A stretch of DNA of 64,000 nucleotides from Chenggangzhangella methanolivorans. GTDB taxonomy: Bacteria; Pseudomonadota; Alphaproteobacteria; Rhizobiales; Methylopilaceae. The position numbers were made by a program, and so were the translations under genes. Positions 45,687 through 55,114 of this stretch are shown in pieces (positions within the stretch are counted from its first letter, which is position 1; every line of letters begins with the position of its first letter). The stretch lies in NCBI RefSeq assembly GCF_019797865.1, contig NZ_CP081869.1, positions 3,598,501 to 3,662,500 on the forward strand. The letters run 5' to 3'. The notes under the pieces were generated by a model. The model ran no database searches. It was not told the DNA's origin and worked only from the letters and a program-made list of their open reading frames with translations.

Positions 45687-47768
45687 ATGTCCGCTCCCTA
45701 TCGTCTCGGCGTCGACATCGGCGGCACGTTCACCGACGTCGTGCTGATGAGCGCCGACGGCGTGATCTATTCCAAGAAGGTGCTGTCGACCCCGCAGGAC
45801 TACAGCCAGGGCATCGAGAACGGCGTCTCGGCGCTGCTCGATGAACTCAAGATCAACGCCGCCGACATCGCCGAATTCGTGCACGCCACGACGGTCGCGA
45901 CCAACACCATCATCGAGCGCAAGGGCGCGAAGTCGGGCCTCCTCACCACGAAGGGCTTCCGCGACGTTCTCGAGATCGCGCGCTTCCGCACGCCGCGGCT
46001 CTACGACATCCACTACAAGAAGCAGGACGCGCTGGTTGAGCGCAGCCTGCGCCTCGAAGCCGACGAACGCGTCGCCGCGGACGGCGCGATCGTCCGCGAG
46101 CTGAACGACGCTGACCTGGAAGCCGCCGCCAAGACGTTCGAGGAGGCAGGCGTCGAGGCGGTCTCGGTCGCGTTCATCAACTCCTACGTCAACGGCGACC
46201 ACGAGCGCCGCGCAGCGGCCTATCTCGCCAAGCGCCTGCCCGGCGTGCCGGTGACGGCCTCGGTCGACCTGCTGCCGCAGCTCGGCGAATATGAGCGCAC
46301 CAGCACGACGGTGGTGAACTCCTACATCCGCCCGGTGGTCGAGCGGTACGTGCAGTCCTTGAAGAACCGGCTCGACCGGCTCGGGATCAAGGCGCCGCTG
46401 CTGATCATGCAGTCGAGCGGCGGCGTCTCGCCCGGCGAGGCGGTGGCGCGTCAGCCGATCGACATCATCGAGAGCGGCCCGGCGGCGGGCGTTCTCGGCG
46501 GCCAGCGGCTCGGCGAGAAGATCGGCGTAGGAGACATGCTGGTGTTCGACATGGGCGGCACCACCGCCAAGGCCACCGTGATCGAGAACCACGCCTATGC
46601 GCTCTGCCCCGAGACCGAAGTCGGCGGCGAGGCGGCGCTCGGCGCCCGCATGATCAAGGGCGCAGGCTATCCCGTGCAGACGCCGACCATCGACATCGCG
46701 GAAGTGGGCGCCGGCGGCGGCTCGATCGCAGCCAGCGACGCGGCGGGCGGCCTGACCGTCGGTCCCCGCAGCGCAGGTGCGGAACCCGGCCCCGTCGCCT
46801 ATGGCCGCGGCGGCCAGCAGCCGACCGTGACCGACGCCAACATCGTGCTCGGCTATCTCAACCCGAAGGCGCTCGTCAGCGGCGAGCTGTCGCTCGACGT
46901 CAAGGCCGCGACCGACGCGATTCAAGCGGTGGGCTCGCGCGTCGGGCTGTCGGCGACCGACACCGCCTACGGCATCCACAGCATCGCGGACGCCACCATG
47001 CTGCGGGCGCTGCGCGGCGTCTCGTCCGAGAAGGGCCGCGATCCCTCGCAATACACGATGCTGGCGATCGGCGGGAACGGCTCGGTGCACGCCTGCTCGC
47101 TCGCCGAGGCCGCCGGCATGACGCGCATCGTCGCGCCGCCGGTCGCAGGCCTGTTCTCGGCGCTCGGCATGCTGTTCGCCGACGTCGAACATCAGCTGGT
47201 CTCGGCTTTCTACAAGCGCCTCGACGAGGTCGACATGGCGGCCGTCACGCTGGCCGCCGCCCCGATGCTGGCGCGCGGCCTCGGCATGCTGCGCGACGAG
47301 GGTTTCGGGACGCCTGAGACCCAGAGCGCCAAGCTCTTCGCGGACCTGCGCTATGTCGGCCAGACCTCGCCGCTGACGCTCGAGATCGACGAGGCCGGCG
47401 GCCTCGACGCTCTCGCGGCCGCCTTCCACGCCGAGCACAAGTCGGTCTTCGGCTACGCCTCGCCCGGCGAAGCGATCCAGTTCGTCGCGCTGAAGCTCGT
47501 GGCGCGCGGCCTCGCCTCCAGCCCCCGGATGCCCGACAGCGCCCGCCGCGGCGCCGAAAAGACCGTCGAGCGCCATGTCCGCCGCGCCTTCTTCGGCGAG
47601 GCCGGGTGGCGCGACACGCCGGTCGCGCCGCGCTCGGACCTCACCGCGACGCCGGCCGCAGGTCCCATGATCATCGAGGAATACGACACCACGATCGTGG
47701 TCCGCCCCGGCTGGTCGGCCGCCCGCGACAGCTGGAACAACGTCGTCCTCACCCGCGACGCGGCCTGA
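45687..47768 (+). CDS. hyuA: Hydantoinase/oxoprolinase subunit A
   Basis: A 693-residue ATP-dependent hydrolase subunit. The N-terminus has the ASKHA phosphate-binding motif 'RLGVDIGGTFTDVVLM', then 'HATTVATNTIIERKGAKSGLLTTKGFRDVLEIAR', central 'DMLVFDMGGTTAKATVI' and 'AEVGAGGGSIAASDAAGGLTVGPRSAGAEPGPVAYGRGG'. With subunit B it hydrolyses a cyclic amide or lactam (hydantoin, 5-oxoproline, N-methylhydantoin) or carboxylates a ketone (acetone/acetophenone carboxylase relatives). Which applies cannot be read from sequence. Subunit B follows after 14 bases. Confidence 0.88.
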   Translation: MSAPYRLGVDIGGTFTDVVLMSADGVIYSKKVLSTPQDYSQGIENGVSALLDELKINAADIAEFVHATTVATNTIIERKGAKSGLLTTKGFRDVLEIARFRTPRLYDIHYKKQDALVERSLRLEADERVAADGAIVRELNDADLEAAAKTFEEAGVEAVSVAFINSYVNGDHERRAAAYLAKRLPGVPVTASVDLLPQLGEYERTSTTVVNSYIRPVVERYVQSLKNRLDRLGIKAPLLIMQSSGGVSPGEAVARQPIDIIESGPAAGVLGGQRLGEKIGVGDMLVFDMGGTTAKATVIENHAYALCPETEVGGEAALGARMIKGAGYPVQTPTIDIAEVGAGGGSIAASDAAGGLTVGPRSAGAEPGPVAYGRGGQQPTVTDANIVLGYLNPKALVSGELSLDVKAATDAIQAVGSRVGLSATDTAYGIHSIADATMLRALRGVSSEKGRDPSQYTMLAIGGNGSVHACSLAEAAGMTRIVAPPVAGLFSALGMLFADVEHQLVSAFYKRLDEVDMAAVTLAAAPMLARGLGMLRDEGFGTPETQSAKLFADLRYVGQTSPLTLEIDEAGGLDALAAAFHAEHKSVFGYASPGEAIQFVALKLVARGLASSPRMPDSARRGAEKTVERHVRRAFFGEAGWRDTPVAPRSDLTATPAAGPMIIEEYDTTIVVRPGWSAARDSWNNVVLTRDAA

Positions 47769-47782
47769 CGGAGCCCTTTGAC

Positions 47783-49443
47783 ATGACCACGATCGACCCC
47801 GTCCGCCGCGAGCTTCTCAAGAACGCGCTCGTCACCACCGCGGACAACGCTCTCGTCATGGTGATGCGCACCGCGCGCACCTCCAACGTCAAGAACTCCA
47901 TGGATTTTTCGGCCGCCGTCTGCGACGGGGCCGGCCGGCTGGTGGCGCAGGGCGTCGCGGTGCCGGTCCATCTCGGCGTCGTCATGCCGGCGCTGGAGGC
48001 ATGCCTTGCCCACTTCGGCGACGACGTGCGCGAAGGCGACGTGCTGGCGAGCAACGATCCTTACTCGGGCTGCAGTCACCTCAACGACATCTACACGTTC
48101 AAGCCGGTGTTCGTGGACGGCAAGCGCGTCGCCTTCGTCAGCCTCATCCTCCACCACAGCGACCTCGGCGGCCGCGTGCCGGGCGGCAACGCCGCCGACA
48201 GCATGGAGATCTTCGAGGAGGGGCTGCGCATCCCGCCGCTGAAGATGGTCGCGGGCGGGCTCGTCAACGAGACGCTGATGCGCATCATCGAGTTCAACAC
48301 CCGCGTGCCGGACCGTGTGATGGGCGACGTCCGCGCCCAGCTCGCCGCGCTCGACCAGGCGGCCGCTGAGGCCGAGAAGCTCGCGCGCGAGTGGAAGCCG
48401 GAGGTTCTGGAAGCCTATCTCGACGACCTCATCGACTACGCCGAGATCCTCACCCGCTCGGAGCTGTCGAAGCTCCCGGACGGGACGGTCGAGTTCGAGG
48501 AATGGAACGACGACGACGGCGTCGGCAACGGCCCGATCCGGATCCACCTGAAACTCACCAAGACCGGCGACCAGATCGAGGCCGATTTTTCGCAGACCGA
48601 CGTCGATCTCGGCGGCGCGGTCCACTGCAACCGCGCCTTCACGGTCTCCTGCACCTATGCGGCGATCCGCACGGTGCTCAGCGCCGCGATCCCCAACAAC
48701 GCCGGGCTCTACCGGGCCATCACGGTCAAGACCAAGCCCGGCACCTTCGTGGACGTGACGTTCCCGGCCGCGGTCGGCTCGCGCGGGCAGGTGGGCTTCC
48801 GGCTGCGCTCGATCGTGCTCGGCGCGCTCGCGACGCTCCTTCCCGACCAGATGCCCGCCTGCGCGGGCGGCTCGGAGTTCGCGATCGCGGCCTCAGGGTC
48901 GGATGCGAACGGACGCCGGTTCCTGCATCTCGAGTTCCACAACAACACGGGTCTCGGGGCGAACCCGGACTCCGATGGCCAGGACGCCGGCCCCTACTGC
49001 ATCGGCAACCTCGCCAACGTGCCCGTGGAACTGATCGAGGCCGAAAACCCAATCGTCATCGACGAATACGGTTTTCTCCCTGACACCGGCGGCGCCGGGC
49101 GCTATCGCGGGGCGCTCGGTCTCGTGCGGCAGTACCGCTTCCTGACCGACGACATCCAGGTGCAGGTGCGCGCCGACCGCTTCAAGTCGAAGCCCTGGGG
49201 CTGTTCGGCGGCGGCGCGGGCGGCGGAGCCTCCACCACGCTGAATCCCGGCACCGACAAGGCCGAGGCGCTGCCCTCGAAGTTTACCCGCCGCTTCAAGG
49301 CCGGCGACGTGCTCCGCGTCGAGATGGCGGGCGCGGGCGGCTACGGCCTGGCCGAAGAACGCGATCCGGAGGCGATCCGCGCCGACATCGCGCAGGGGAA
49401 AGTGACCGCGGCGCACGCCCGCGAGGTTTACGGCGTGGAGTGA
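47783..49443 (+). CDS. hyuB: Hydantoinase/oxoprolinase subunit B (frameshifted near 3' end)
   Basis: Partner of subunit A. Family blocks: 'VRRELLKNALVTTADNALVMVMRTARTSNVKNSMDFSAAVCD', 'DVLASNDPYSGCSHLNDIYTFKPVF', 'LHHSDLGGRVPGGNAADSMEIFEEGLRIPPLK' and 'EYGFLPDTGGAGRYRGALGLVRQYRFL'. After 49200 the frame changes; adding one C in the ggggc run continues as 'KPWGLFGGGAGGASTTLNPGTDKAE' through to 'HAREVYGVE' and a stop at 49441. About 553 residues in total, normal for the family. The last hyu gene; serine ammonia-lyase starts 128 bases on. Confidence 0.86.
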
Positions 49444-49571
49444 TCCGCGCCTCACGAGGTCGCGGCGTTTCGCCCCCCGAGGGCCGCGACGAAGAGAAAC
49501 CGCTGGCGGATCGTCATCCCGCCAGCGGTTCAGCCTTCGGGGCGTCGTCATTCTGGATTACGCTGCCGTCC

Positions 49572-50924
49572 ATGATCTCAGCCTTCGACCTCTTCAAGAT
49601 CGGCGTCGGCCCGTCGAGCTCGCACACGGTCGGGCCGATGGCGGCCGCCAAGGCCTTCCGTGATCGGGTGATGCTGACGAACGGCGTCGCGCGGGTGACC
49701 GCCGAAATCTTCGGGTCGCTGGCCTGGACCGGAAAAGGCCACGCCACCGACGTCGCGATCTGCCTCGGCCTCATGGGCCATGAACCGGCCTCGGTCGATC
49801 CGGATCTCGTCGACGGCTACATGGCGGCCTTGCGCGAAGCCAAGAGCCTGGACGGCACGCTGTCTGCGGTCGCCTTCAATCCCGAAGCCGACGTGGTGTT
49901 CGACTTCGTCGAGCTGCTGCCGCTCCACACCAACGGCATGCGGTTCCGCGCCTATGGGACGGACGGCGGGGTCTTGGACGAGCACGTCTGCTACTCGATC
50001 GGCGGCGGCTTCGTGGTCACCGAGCGCGACGCCGGAAGCGCGGACTCGACCGTCTATCCCACGCCCTTCGACAGCGGCGCAGAGCTGCTGAAGCTCTGCG
50101 GCGAGACCGGATGGACCATCGCCGAGGCCCAGCTGGAAAACGAGCTCGCGCGGCGCTCGCTCACGGACATCGAGGCCGGGCTCGACGCCGTGGCGGCCGC
50201 GATGTTCGACTGCATCGAGCGCGGCATGCGCCACGACGGCATGCTGCCGGGCGGATTGAAGGTCCGCCGCCGCGCCAAGCGCATGCGCGAGTCGCTCGAC
50301 GCCCGCGCGCACATCAACAGCCGCCCGCCGCACGAGATCGTCGACTGGGTCAGCCTCTACGCGCTCGCCGTCAACGAGGAGAACGCCGGCGGCGGGCGCG
50401 TCGTCACCGCGCCGACCAACGGCGCGGCCGGCATCGTGCCGGCGGTGCTGCGCTATTGCCGCGACTTCTGCCCCGGCTGGTCGGTCGAGCGTGGCCGCGA
50501 GTTTTTGCTGACCGCGACGGCGATCGGCGGGCTCATCAAGCGCCGCGCGTCGATCTCCGGCGCGGAAGTCGGCTGCCAGGGCGAGGTCGGCTCGGCCTCG
50601 GCGATGGCGGCGGCGGGGCTATGCGCCGCGCTTGGGGGCACGGCCGAGCAGATCGAGAGCGCGGCCGAGATCGCGATGGAGCACCATCTCGGCATGACCT
50701 GCGACCCGATCGGCGGGCTTGTCCAGATCCCCTGCATCGAGCGCAACGCCTTCGGGGCCAACAAGGCGATCGTGGCCGCCTCGCTGTCGCTGCGCGGCGA
50801 CGGCGTGCATCGCGTGACGCTCGACGAGGTCATCGAGACCATGCGCCAGACCGGCGCGGACATGCAGGCCAAGTACAAGGAGACATCGCAAGGGGGGCTC
50901 GCGGTCAACGTCGCGGCGTGCTGA
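49572..50924 (+). CDS. sdaA: L-serine ammonia-lyase (iron-sulfur serine dehydratase)
   Basis: Converts L-serine to pyruvate and ammonia using a [4Fe-4S] cluster. It is the single-chain form of 450 residues: N-terminal domain with the serine-binding '[13 protein letters not shown]', and C-terminal catalytic domain with 'RYCRDFC', '[21 protein letters not shown]' and '[22 protein letters not shown]'. The Cys-x10-Cys pair and the Cys before QGEVG match the cluster ligands. The protein ends 'NVAAC', the C-terminal Cys known to plug the active site in the Legionella enzyme. ATG 49572 matches the family N-terminus. It may receive serine made in the preceding operon. Confidence 0.93.
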   Translation: MISAFDLFKIGVGPSSSHTVGPMAAAKAFRDRVMLTNGVARVTAEIFGSLAWTGKGHATDVAICLGLMGHEPASVDPDLVDGYMAALREAKSLDGTLSAVAFNPEADVVFDFVELLPLHTNGMRFRAYGTDGGVLDEHVCYSIGGGFVVTERDAGSADSTVYPTPFDSGAELLKLCGETGWTIAEAQLENELARRSLTDIEAGLDAVAAAMFDCIERGMRHDGMLPGGLKVRRRAKRMRESLDARAHINSRPPHEIVDWVSLYALAVNEENAGGGRVVTAPTNGAAGIVPAVLRYCRDFCPGWSVERGREFLLTATAIGGLIKRRASISGAEVGCQGEVGSASAMAAAGLCAALGGTAEQIESAAEIAMEHHLGMTCDPIGGLVQIPCIERNAFGANKAIVAASLSLRGDGVHRVTLDEVIETMRQTGADMQAKYKETSQGGLAVNVAAC

Positions 50925-51003
50925 GGGCGGCTCTCCCGCCGGTCGACGGCGGCCGATGAACGCGATAGGGGAGCGCCCCGAACGGAGCGCAAGGCCGGCC
51001 GAC

Positions 51004-51873
51004 ATGACGCAGGACCACCCCGTCGTCCTTTCAGAAGCCGTGCGCTTCGACCTTCCGGCCAAATCCGGCGCGGCGCCCTATCGCATCTTCCTGCGCACGC
51101 CGCCCGGAGACGCGCCGCCGGAGGGGTGGCCCGTGCTCTACATGCTGGACGGCAACGCGGTGTTCGCGACCGCGGCCGACGCGATCCGCGTTCAGGCCGC
51201 CTGGCCGCTCGGCACCGGGGTGCGTGAGGCCGCGGTCGTCGCGATCGGCTATCCGACCGAGGCGGCCTATGACAGCGTCCGGCGCTCCTGGGACTACAGC
51301 CCGCCGCCCGGCGCGACCTATCCGCCGCACGTCGCCGGCGGACCCGACGTTCTGACGGGCGGCGCGGACGAGTTCCTCGCCTTTATCGAAGAGACGCTGA
51401 AGCCCGAGATCTCCCGGCGCCTGCCGGTGAATCCCGCCCGGCAGGCGATCTTCGGGCACTCGTTCGGCGGCCTGTTCGTTCTCTACGCCCTGTTCAACCA
51501 TCCGGAGGCGTTCGCGACGTGGACCGCGGCCTCGCCGACGGTCTATTGGGAGAACTTCACGCTGCTGCGCTCGGCGGAGCGGTTCGAGGCGCGCGCCGAC
51601 CGTCCGTCGGGCAAGCGCGTGCTGATTTCGGTCGGCGAATACGAGCAGACCCTCGCGCCCTTCCAGGTCGGCGCCGAGGACGAGGAGAAGCGCCGGGCGG
51701 GGCATGAGCGGAGCCGCACGGAAGAGAACGCGCGGGCGATGTCCGAAAGGCTCGCGGCGATGGATGATCTCGAGGTCTCTTACGAGCTCATTCCATGCGA
51801 AACGCACATGACCGTCCTGCCGACCGCGATCAATCAGGCCATCCGGTTCGCGTTCGGGGCGTGGATCCGTTGA
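51004..51873 (+). CDS. IroE/Fes-like siderophore esterase or alpha/beta hydrolase
   Basis: Alpha/beta hydrolase of the putative esterase family (IroE/BesA/Fes-type). 'GWPVLYMLDGNAVFATAADAIR' forms the early strand, the nucleophile elbow is 'IFGHSFGGLFVLYALFNHPEAFATWTAASPTVYW', and the catalytic His lies in 'PCETHMTVLPTAI'. ATG 51004 is preferred as the 17 residues added by ATG 50956 look unlike the family. The next gene is a siderophore receptor, so cleavage of an ester siderophore (or of an inactivated ferric complex) is a fair inference. No signal peptide, so action would be cytoplasmic. Confidence 0.78.
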   Translation: MTQDHPVVLSEAVRFDLPAKSGAAPYRIFLRTPPGDAPPEGWPVLYMLDGNAVFATAADAIRVQAAWPLGTGVREAAVVAIGYPTEAAYDSVRRSWDYSPPPGATYPPHVAGGPDVLTGGADEFLAFIEETLKPEISRRLPVNPARQAIFGHSFGGLFVLYALFNHPEAFATWTAASPTVYWENFTLLRSAERFEARADRPSGKRVLISVGEYEQTLAPFQVGAEDEEKRRAGHERSRTEENARAMSERLAAMDDLEVSYELIPCETHMTVLPTAINQAIRFAFGAWIR

Positions 51874-51910
51874 GAATACTTCAGACTCGGCGCGTATGAC
51901 GAGAGAGTAC

Positions 51911-51961
51911 AGCGTATTATTTGAGCTATAATAATTAAATACATTGAATAATCGCTTGACA
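51911..51961. promoter_or_regulatory. AT-rich region upstream of siderophore receptor set 2
   Basis: About 60 bases of strongly AT-rich DNA in the 150-base gap before the receptor. It holds ATTATT (51916-51921) and AATAAT (51930-51935) as inverted arms, a TATAAT at 51927-51932 and TTGACA at 51956-51961. An iron-responsive operator is likely by position, as with the AT-rich palindrome at 5222-5248, but the two sequences are not close copies. Confidence 0.4.
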
Positions 51962-52020
51962 ATCAATCTGCAGGCGCCCAGCAACCGCCCCGTATCTGAA
52001 ACTCATGATCGCGGGGGCGG

Positions 52021-54225
52021 ATGGGCATGGGGGCTGCGCGCAGACTGACGTTGCGGCTTGCGGGGGCGGCGGCGTTGTCCGTCACCGTCGGGGCGGGCGA
52101 GGCGAGGGCGCAGGACGACGCGACGCCGCTCGACGGGATCGAGGTGCAGGGCCGCGGCCAAGGCGGCGGCGCGAACCCGGGCGCCGGGGGGACGGGCCGC
52201 GGCCCGGTCCAGGGCTATGTCGCGACCGAGAGCCGGGCCGGCACGAAGACCGACACGCCAATCATGGAGACCCCGCGCTCGGTCGAGGTCATCGGCCGCG
52301 AGGAGCTGGAGGACCGCGCCGCCACCTCCATTCCGGAGGCCGTGCGCTATTCGCCGGGCGTCACCACCAACGGCTCGGGCTTCGATCCGCGCTTCGACCA
52401 GATCTCGATCCGCGGATTCCCGGTCAACACCTTCGGCGACTACAAGGACGGGCTGCGGCAGGCGCAGGGGCAGTTCGCGACCTTCCGCACCGACCCGTTC
52501 CAGCTCGAGCGCATCGACATCATCAAGGGCCCGGCCGCCGTGCTCTACGGCCAGTCGACGCCCGGCGGCCTGATCGACCGCGTGTCGAAGCGCCCGACCG
52601 CAGAACCGCAGTTCGAGGCGATCGGCACGATCGGCGGCACAGGCCGCTACGAGGCCGGCTTCGACGCCAGCGGGCCGCTCAACGCCGAGGGAACGCTCAC
52701 CGGCCGGCTGACGGCGCTCGGCCGGCTCGGCGAGGTCGACTTCGACATCGAGGACGAGCGCTTCTTCCTCGCGCCCTCGTTCACATGGGCGCCGAACGAC
52801 GAGACCAGGATCACCATTTATGGCCTCGCCCAGAAGGACGAGACCGACAGCAACGTCGCGGTGATGAACGCCGGCATTTCGCCGAACATCAACGTCCTGA
52901 ACATCCGCGCCAGCGATCCGGACTACGATTATCTGAAGCAGGACCAATACCAGCTCGGCTACGAGCTGGAGCACGCCTTCAACGAGACCTTCACGGTGCG
53001 CCAGAACGCCCGTTACAATCACCTCGACATGCGCTCGCGCTACCTCACCGCGGGCGTCTCGGGCGGAGGCTTCGACCCGGCGCGGCCGAACGTCTACCGG
53101 CGCGGCTCATGGGCGATCGACGAGACGATCGAGGCGGTCCAGCTCGACAACCAGCTGCAGGCGAAGTTCGAGACCGGTGCGATCCGCCACACCATGCTGT
53201 TCGGGCTCGACTACCAGTGGTCGGAGTCGCGCCAGGGGCAGGGGAGCCTCGCGGCGAACCCGGCCTACGACCTCGACATCGACGACCCGCGCTACGGCGT
53301 CGACGGCCCGACGCCGCCGATCACGACCCGCACCGACATCGGCCTGAAGCAGCTCGGCCTCTATGCGCAGGACCAGATCAAGATCGGGGAGCGCTGGAAC
53401 ATTTCGGCCGGCGTCCGGCGCGACTGGGCGAACCGAACGTCGGACAACACGCGCTTCGACGGAAGCGCGCCGACCGCCTCGGCCGAGCGCGACGACAAGG
53501 CGTTTTCCTACAACATCGGCGTGCTCTACGCCTTCGAGAGCGGGATTTCGCCCTACGCCAGCTATTCGACCTCGTTCCTGCCCGCAGCCGTTCGCGGCCC
53601 GAACGGCGGACTGCTCAAGCCGACCGAAGGCGAGCAGATCGAGGCGGGCGTCAAATACCAGCCGCCGGGATCGAGCAGCCTGTTCACCGCCGCGGTCTAC
53701 CGGCTCACCGAGAAGAACGCGGTGAAATACGATCCGCTCAACGGCGCCGCGCAGGCGATCGGCGAGATCGAGACCCGCGGCGTGGAGCTCAGCGCCCGCA
53801 TCGACCTCGCGCAGGGCTTCAAGGCGATCGCCTCCTACAATTACAACGACGCCGAGATCAAACGGGATTCGGTCGCGGCGAACGTCGGCAACCAGCCGCT
53901 GGTGACGCCCAGGCACACGGCCTCGGCCTGGCTCGACTACGAGTTCCAGGGCGGCGCGCTTGCGGGCCTCGGCTTCGGAGCGGGCGTGCGCCATGTCGGG
54001 GCGAGCTACGCCGAAAACGCCAACGTCATCCGCAACAGGCCCTACACGCTGCTCGACGCCGCGGCCCGCTACGATTTCGGCACAGCGAATCCGAAGCTCG
54101 CGGGTTATTCGCTGGCGCTCAACGCCACCAATCTGGCGGACAAGGACGCGCCTGTGTGCAACAGCGGTCGGTGCTATCTGAGCCAGGGACGAACGGTGAT
54201 CGGGACGCTGCGCTATCGCTGGTGA
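52021..54225 (+). CDS. TonB-dependent siderophore receptor (FhuA-like)
   Basis: A 734-residue outer-membrane receptor, uninterrupted. Signal peptide to about 'GEARA-QDD' (residue 30), then plug: 'RAGTKTDTPIMETPRSVEVIGREEL', 'FDQISIRGFPVNTFGDYKDGLRQAQGQF', 'DIIKGPAAVLYGQSTPGGLIDRVSKRP'. The 22-strand barrel follows and ends 'RTVIGTLRYRW' with a C-terminal Trp. 'GFDPRFDQISIRGF' and 'TFRTDPFQLERI' place it in the FhuA/FoxA/FpvA siderophore group. It overlaps the binding-protein start. It differs enough from the set 1 receptor that a different siderophore is likely. Confidence 0.92.
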   Translation: MGMGAARRLTLRLAGAAALSVTVGAGEARAQDDATPLDGIEVQGRGQGGGANPGAGGTGRGPVQGYVATESRAGTKTDTPIMETPRSVEVIGREELEDRAATSIPEAVRYSPGVTTNGSGFDPRFDQISIRGFPVNTFGDYKDGLRQAQGQFATFRTDPFQLERIDIIKGPAAVLYGQSTPGGLIDRVSKRPTAEPQFEAIGTIGGTGRYEAGFDASGPLNAEGTLTGRLTALGRLGEVDFDIEDERFFLAPSFTWAPNDETRITIYGLAQKDETDSNVAVMNAGISPNINVLNIRASDPDYDYLKQDQYQLGYELEHAFNETFTVRQNARYNHLDMRSRYLTAGVSGGGFDPARPNVYRRGSWAIDETIEAVQLDNQLQAKFETGAIRHTMLFGLDYQWSESRQGQGSLAANPAYDLDIDDPRYGVDGPTPPITTRTDIGLKQLGLYAQDQIKIGERWNISAGVRRDWANRTSDNTRFDGSAPTASAERDDKAFSYNIGVLYAFESGISPYASYSTSFLPAAVRGPNGGLLKPTEGEQIEAGVKYQPPGSSSLFTAAVYRLTEKNAVKYDPLNGAAQAIGEIETRGVELSARIDLAQGFKAIASYNYNDAEIKRDSVAANVGNQPLVTPRHTASAWLDYEFQGGALAGLGFGAGVRHVGASYAENANVIRNRPYTLLDAAARYDFGTANPKLAGYSLALNATNLADKDAPVCNSGRCYLSQGRTVIGTLRYRW

Positions 54226-55114
54226 GGACTTTCAGGAACGCGAACGGCGCGGCGTCACGCGACGGGCCGCCGTCGCGCTTGCGGCCGCCGCAGCGCTTGC
54301 GCCCGTGCGCGTCCGCGCGTCGGACGCCCCGCGCGCCGTCACCGGCGACTACGGCATCGCCCAGACGCTGATCGCGATGGGGCGGCCGCCCATCGCGATC
54401 GCGGCCGCGGACGACTGGGACGATTGGGTGGTGGAGCCCCGGCTGCCCGCTGGAATCGTCAATCTCGGGACGTCGCGCGAGATCAATCTCGAGATCCTGA
54501 GCCAGCTGAAGCCCGACGTCATCTTCTCCACTCCCTATCTCGAGCGCCTCCGCCCGAAGCTCGAGCGCGTCGCGCCGGTCGAGAGCTTTCCGGTCCACGC
54601 CACCGGATCCTCGCCCTGGCCGAACCTCGTGGCGGCGGCGCGCGCCATGGGCAAGCGGCTCGGCGCGGAACAGGAGGCCGAGGGGCTCGTCGCGCGGACC
54701 GAAGCCGAGCTTGCGGCTTTGTCGGAGCGCGTGGCTCCGCTTCGCGATCGGCCCGTGCTGCTCGCCGCCTTTCAGGACGCGCGCAACGCCTGGGTCTATG
54801 GGGCGAACAGCCTCTATGAGGACGCGCTCCAGCGGCTCGGCCTGACCAATGGCTGGACCCGCCCGACCAATCCGTGGGGCTTTTCGCAGGTCGGCGTCGA
54901 GGCGCTTGCGCAGGCGCGCGGCGCTCGGCTGTTCTGCCTCGCCCCGACGCCGCCGGACGCGCTTGCGCTTCTTTCGGGGAGCCCGATCTGGCGCGCGACG
55001 GGGTTTGCGGACGAAGGCCGACTGTTCCGCCTGCCGCCGGTGCTCGCCTTCGGCGGCCTACCGTCCGTGACGCGTCTCGCGCGGCTCCTGGCGGAGGCCG
55101 CCCAGCGTGCATGA
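54222..55114 (+). CDS. FhuD-like ferric-siderophore binding protein
   Basis: Periplasmic binding protein with class III blocks: 'PPIAIAAADDWDDWVVEPRLPAGIVNLGTS', 'LSQLKPDVIFSTPYLERLRPKLERVAPVESFPVHATG', 'FQDARNAWVYGANSLYEDALQRLGL' and 'LPPVLAFGGLPSVTRLARLLAEAAQRA'. A full Tat-type leader ('GVTRRAAVALAAAAALAPVRVRA') lies upstream of the first in-frame start (GTG 54305) but without a start codon; one added base near 54249 joins it to GTG 54222, which overlaps the receptor stop. I therefore place the start at 54222. Stop overlaps the FhuB start by 8 bases, as in set 1. Confidence 0.8.

Noticed and set aside
44310..47576. Very long open frame on the minus strand (over 1000 codons) opposite the MmgE/PrpD, DSD1 and hydantoinase A genes
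   Set aside because: It is Arg/Asp/His-rich shadow sequence with no family pattern; the plus-strand genes have clear motifs and high GC makes such antisense frames common.
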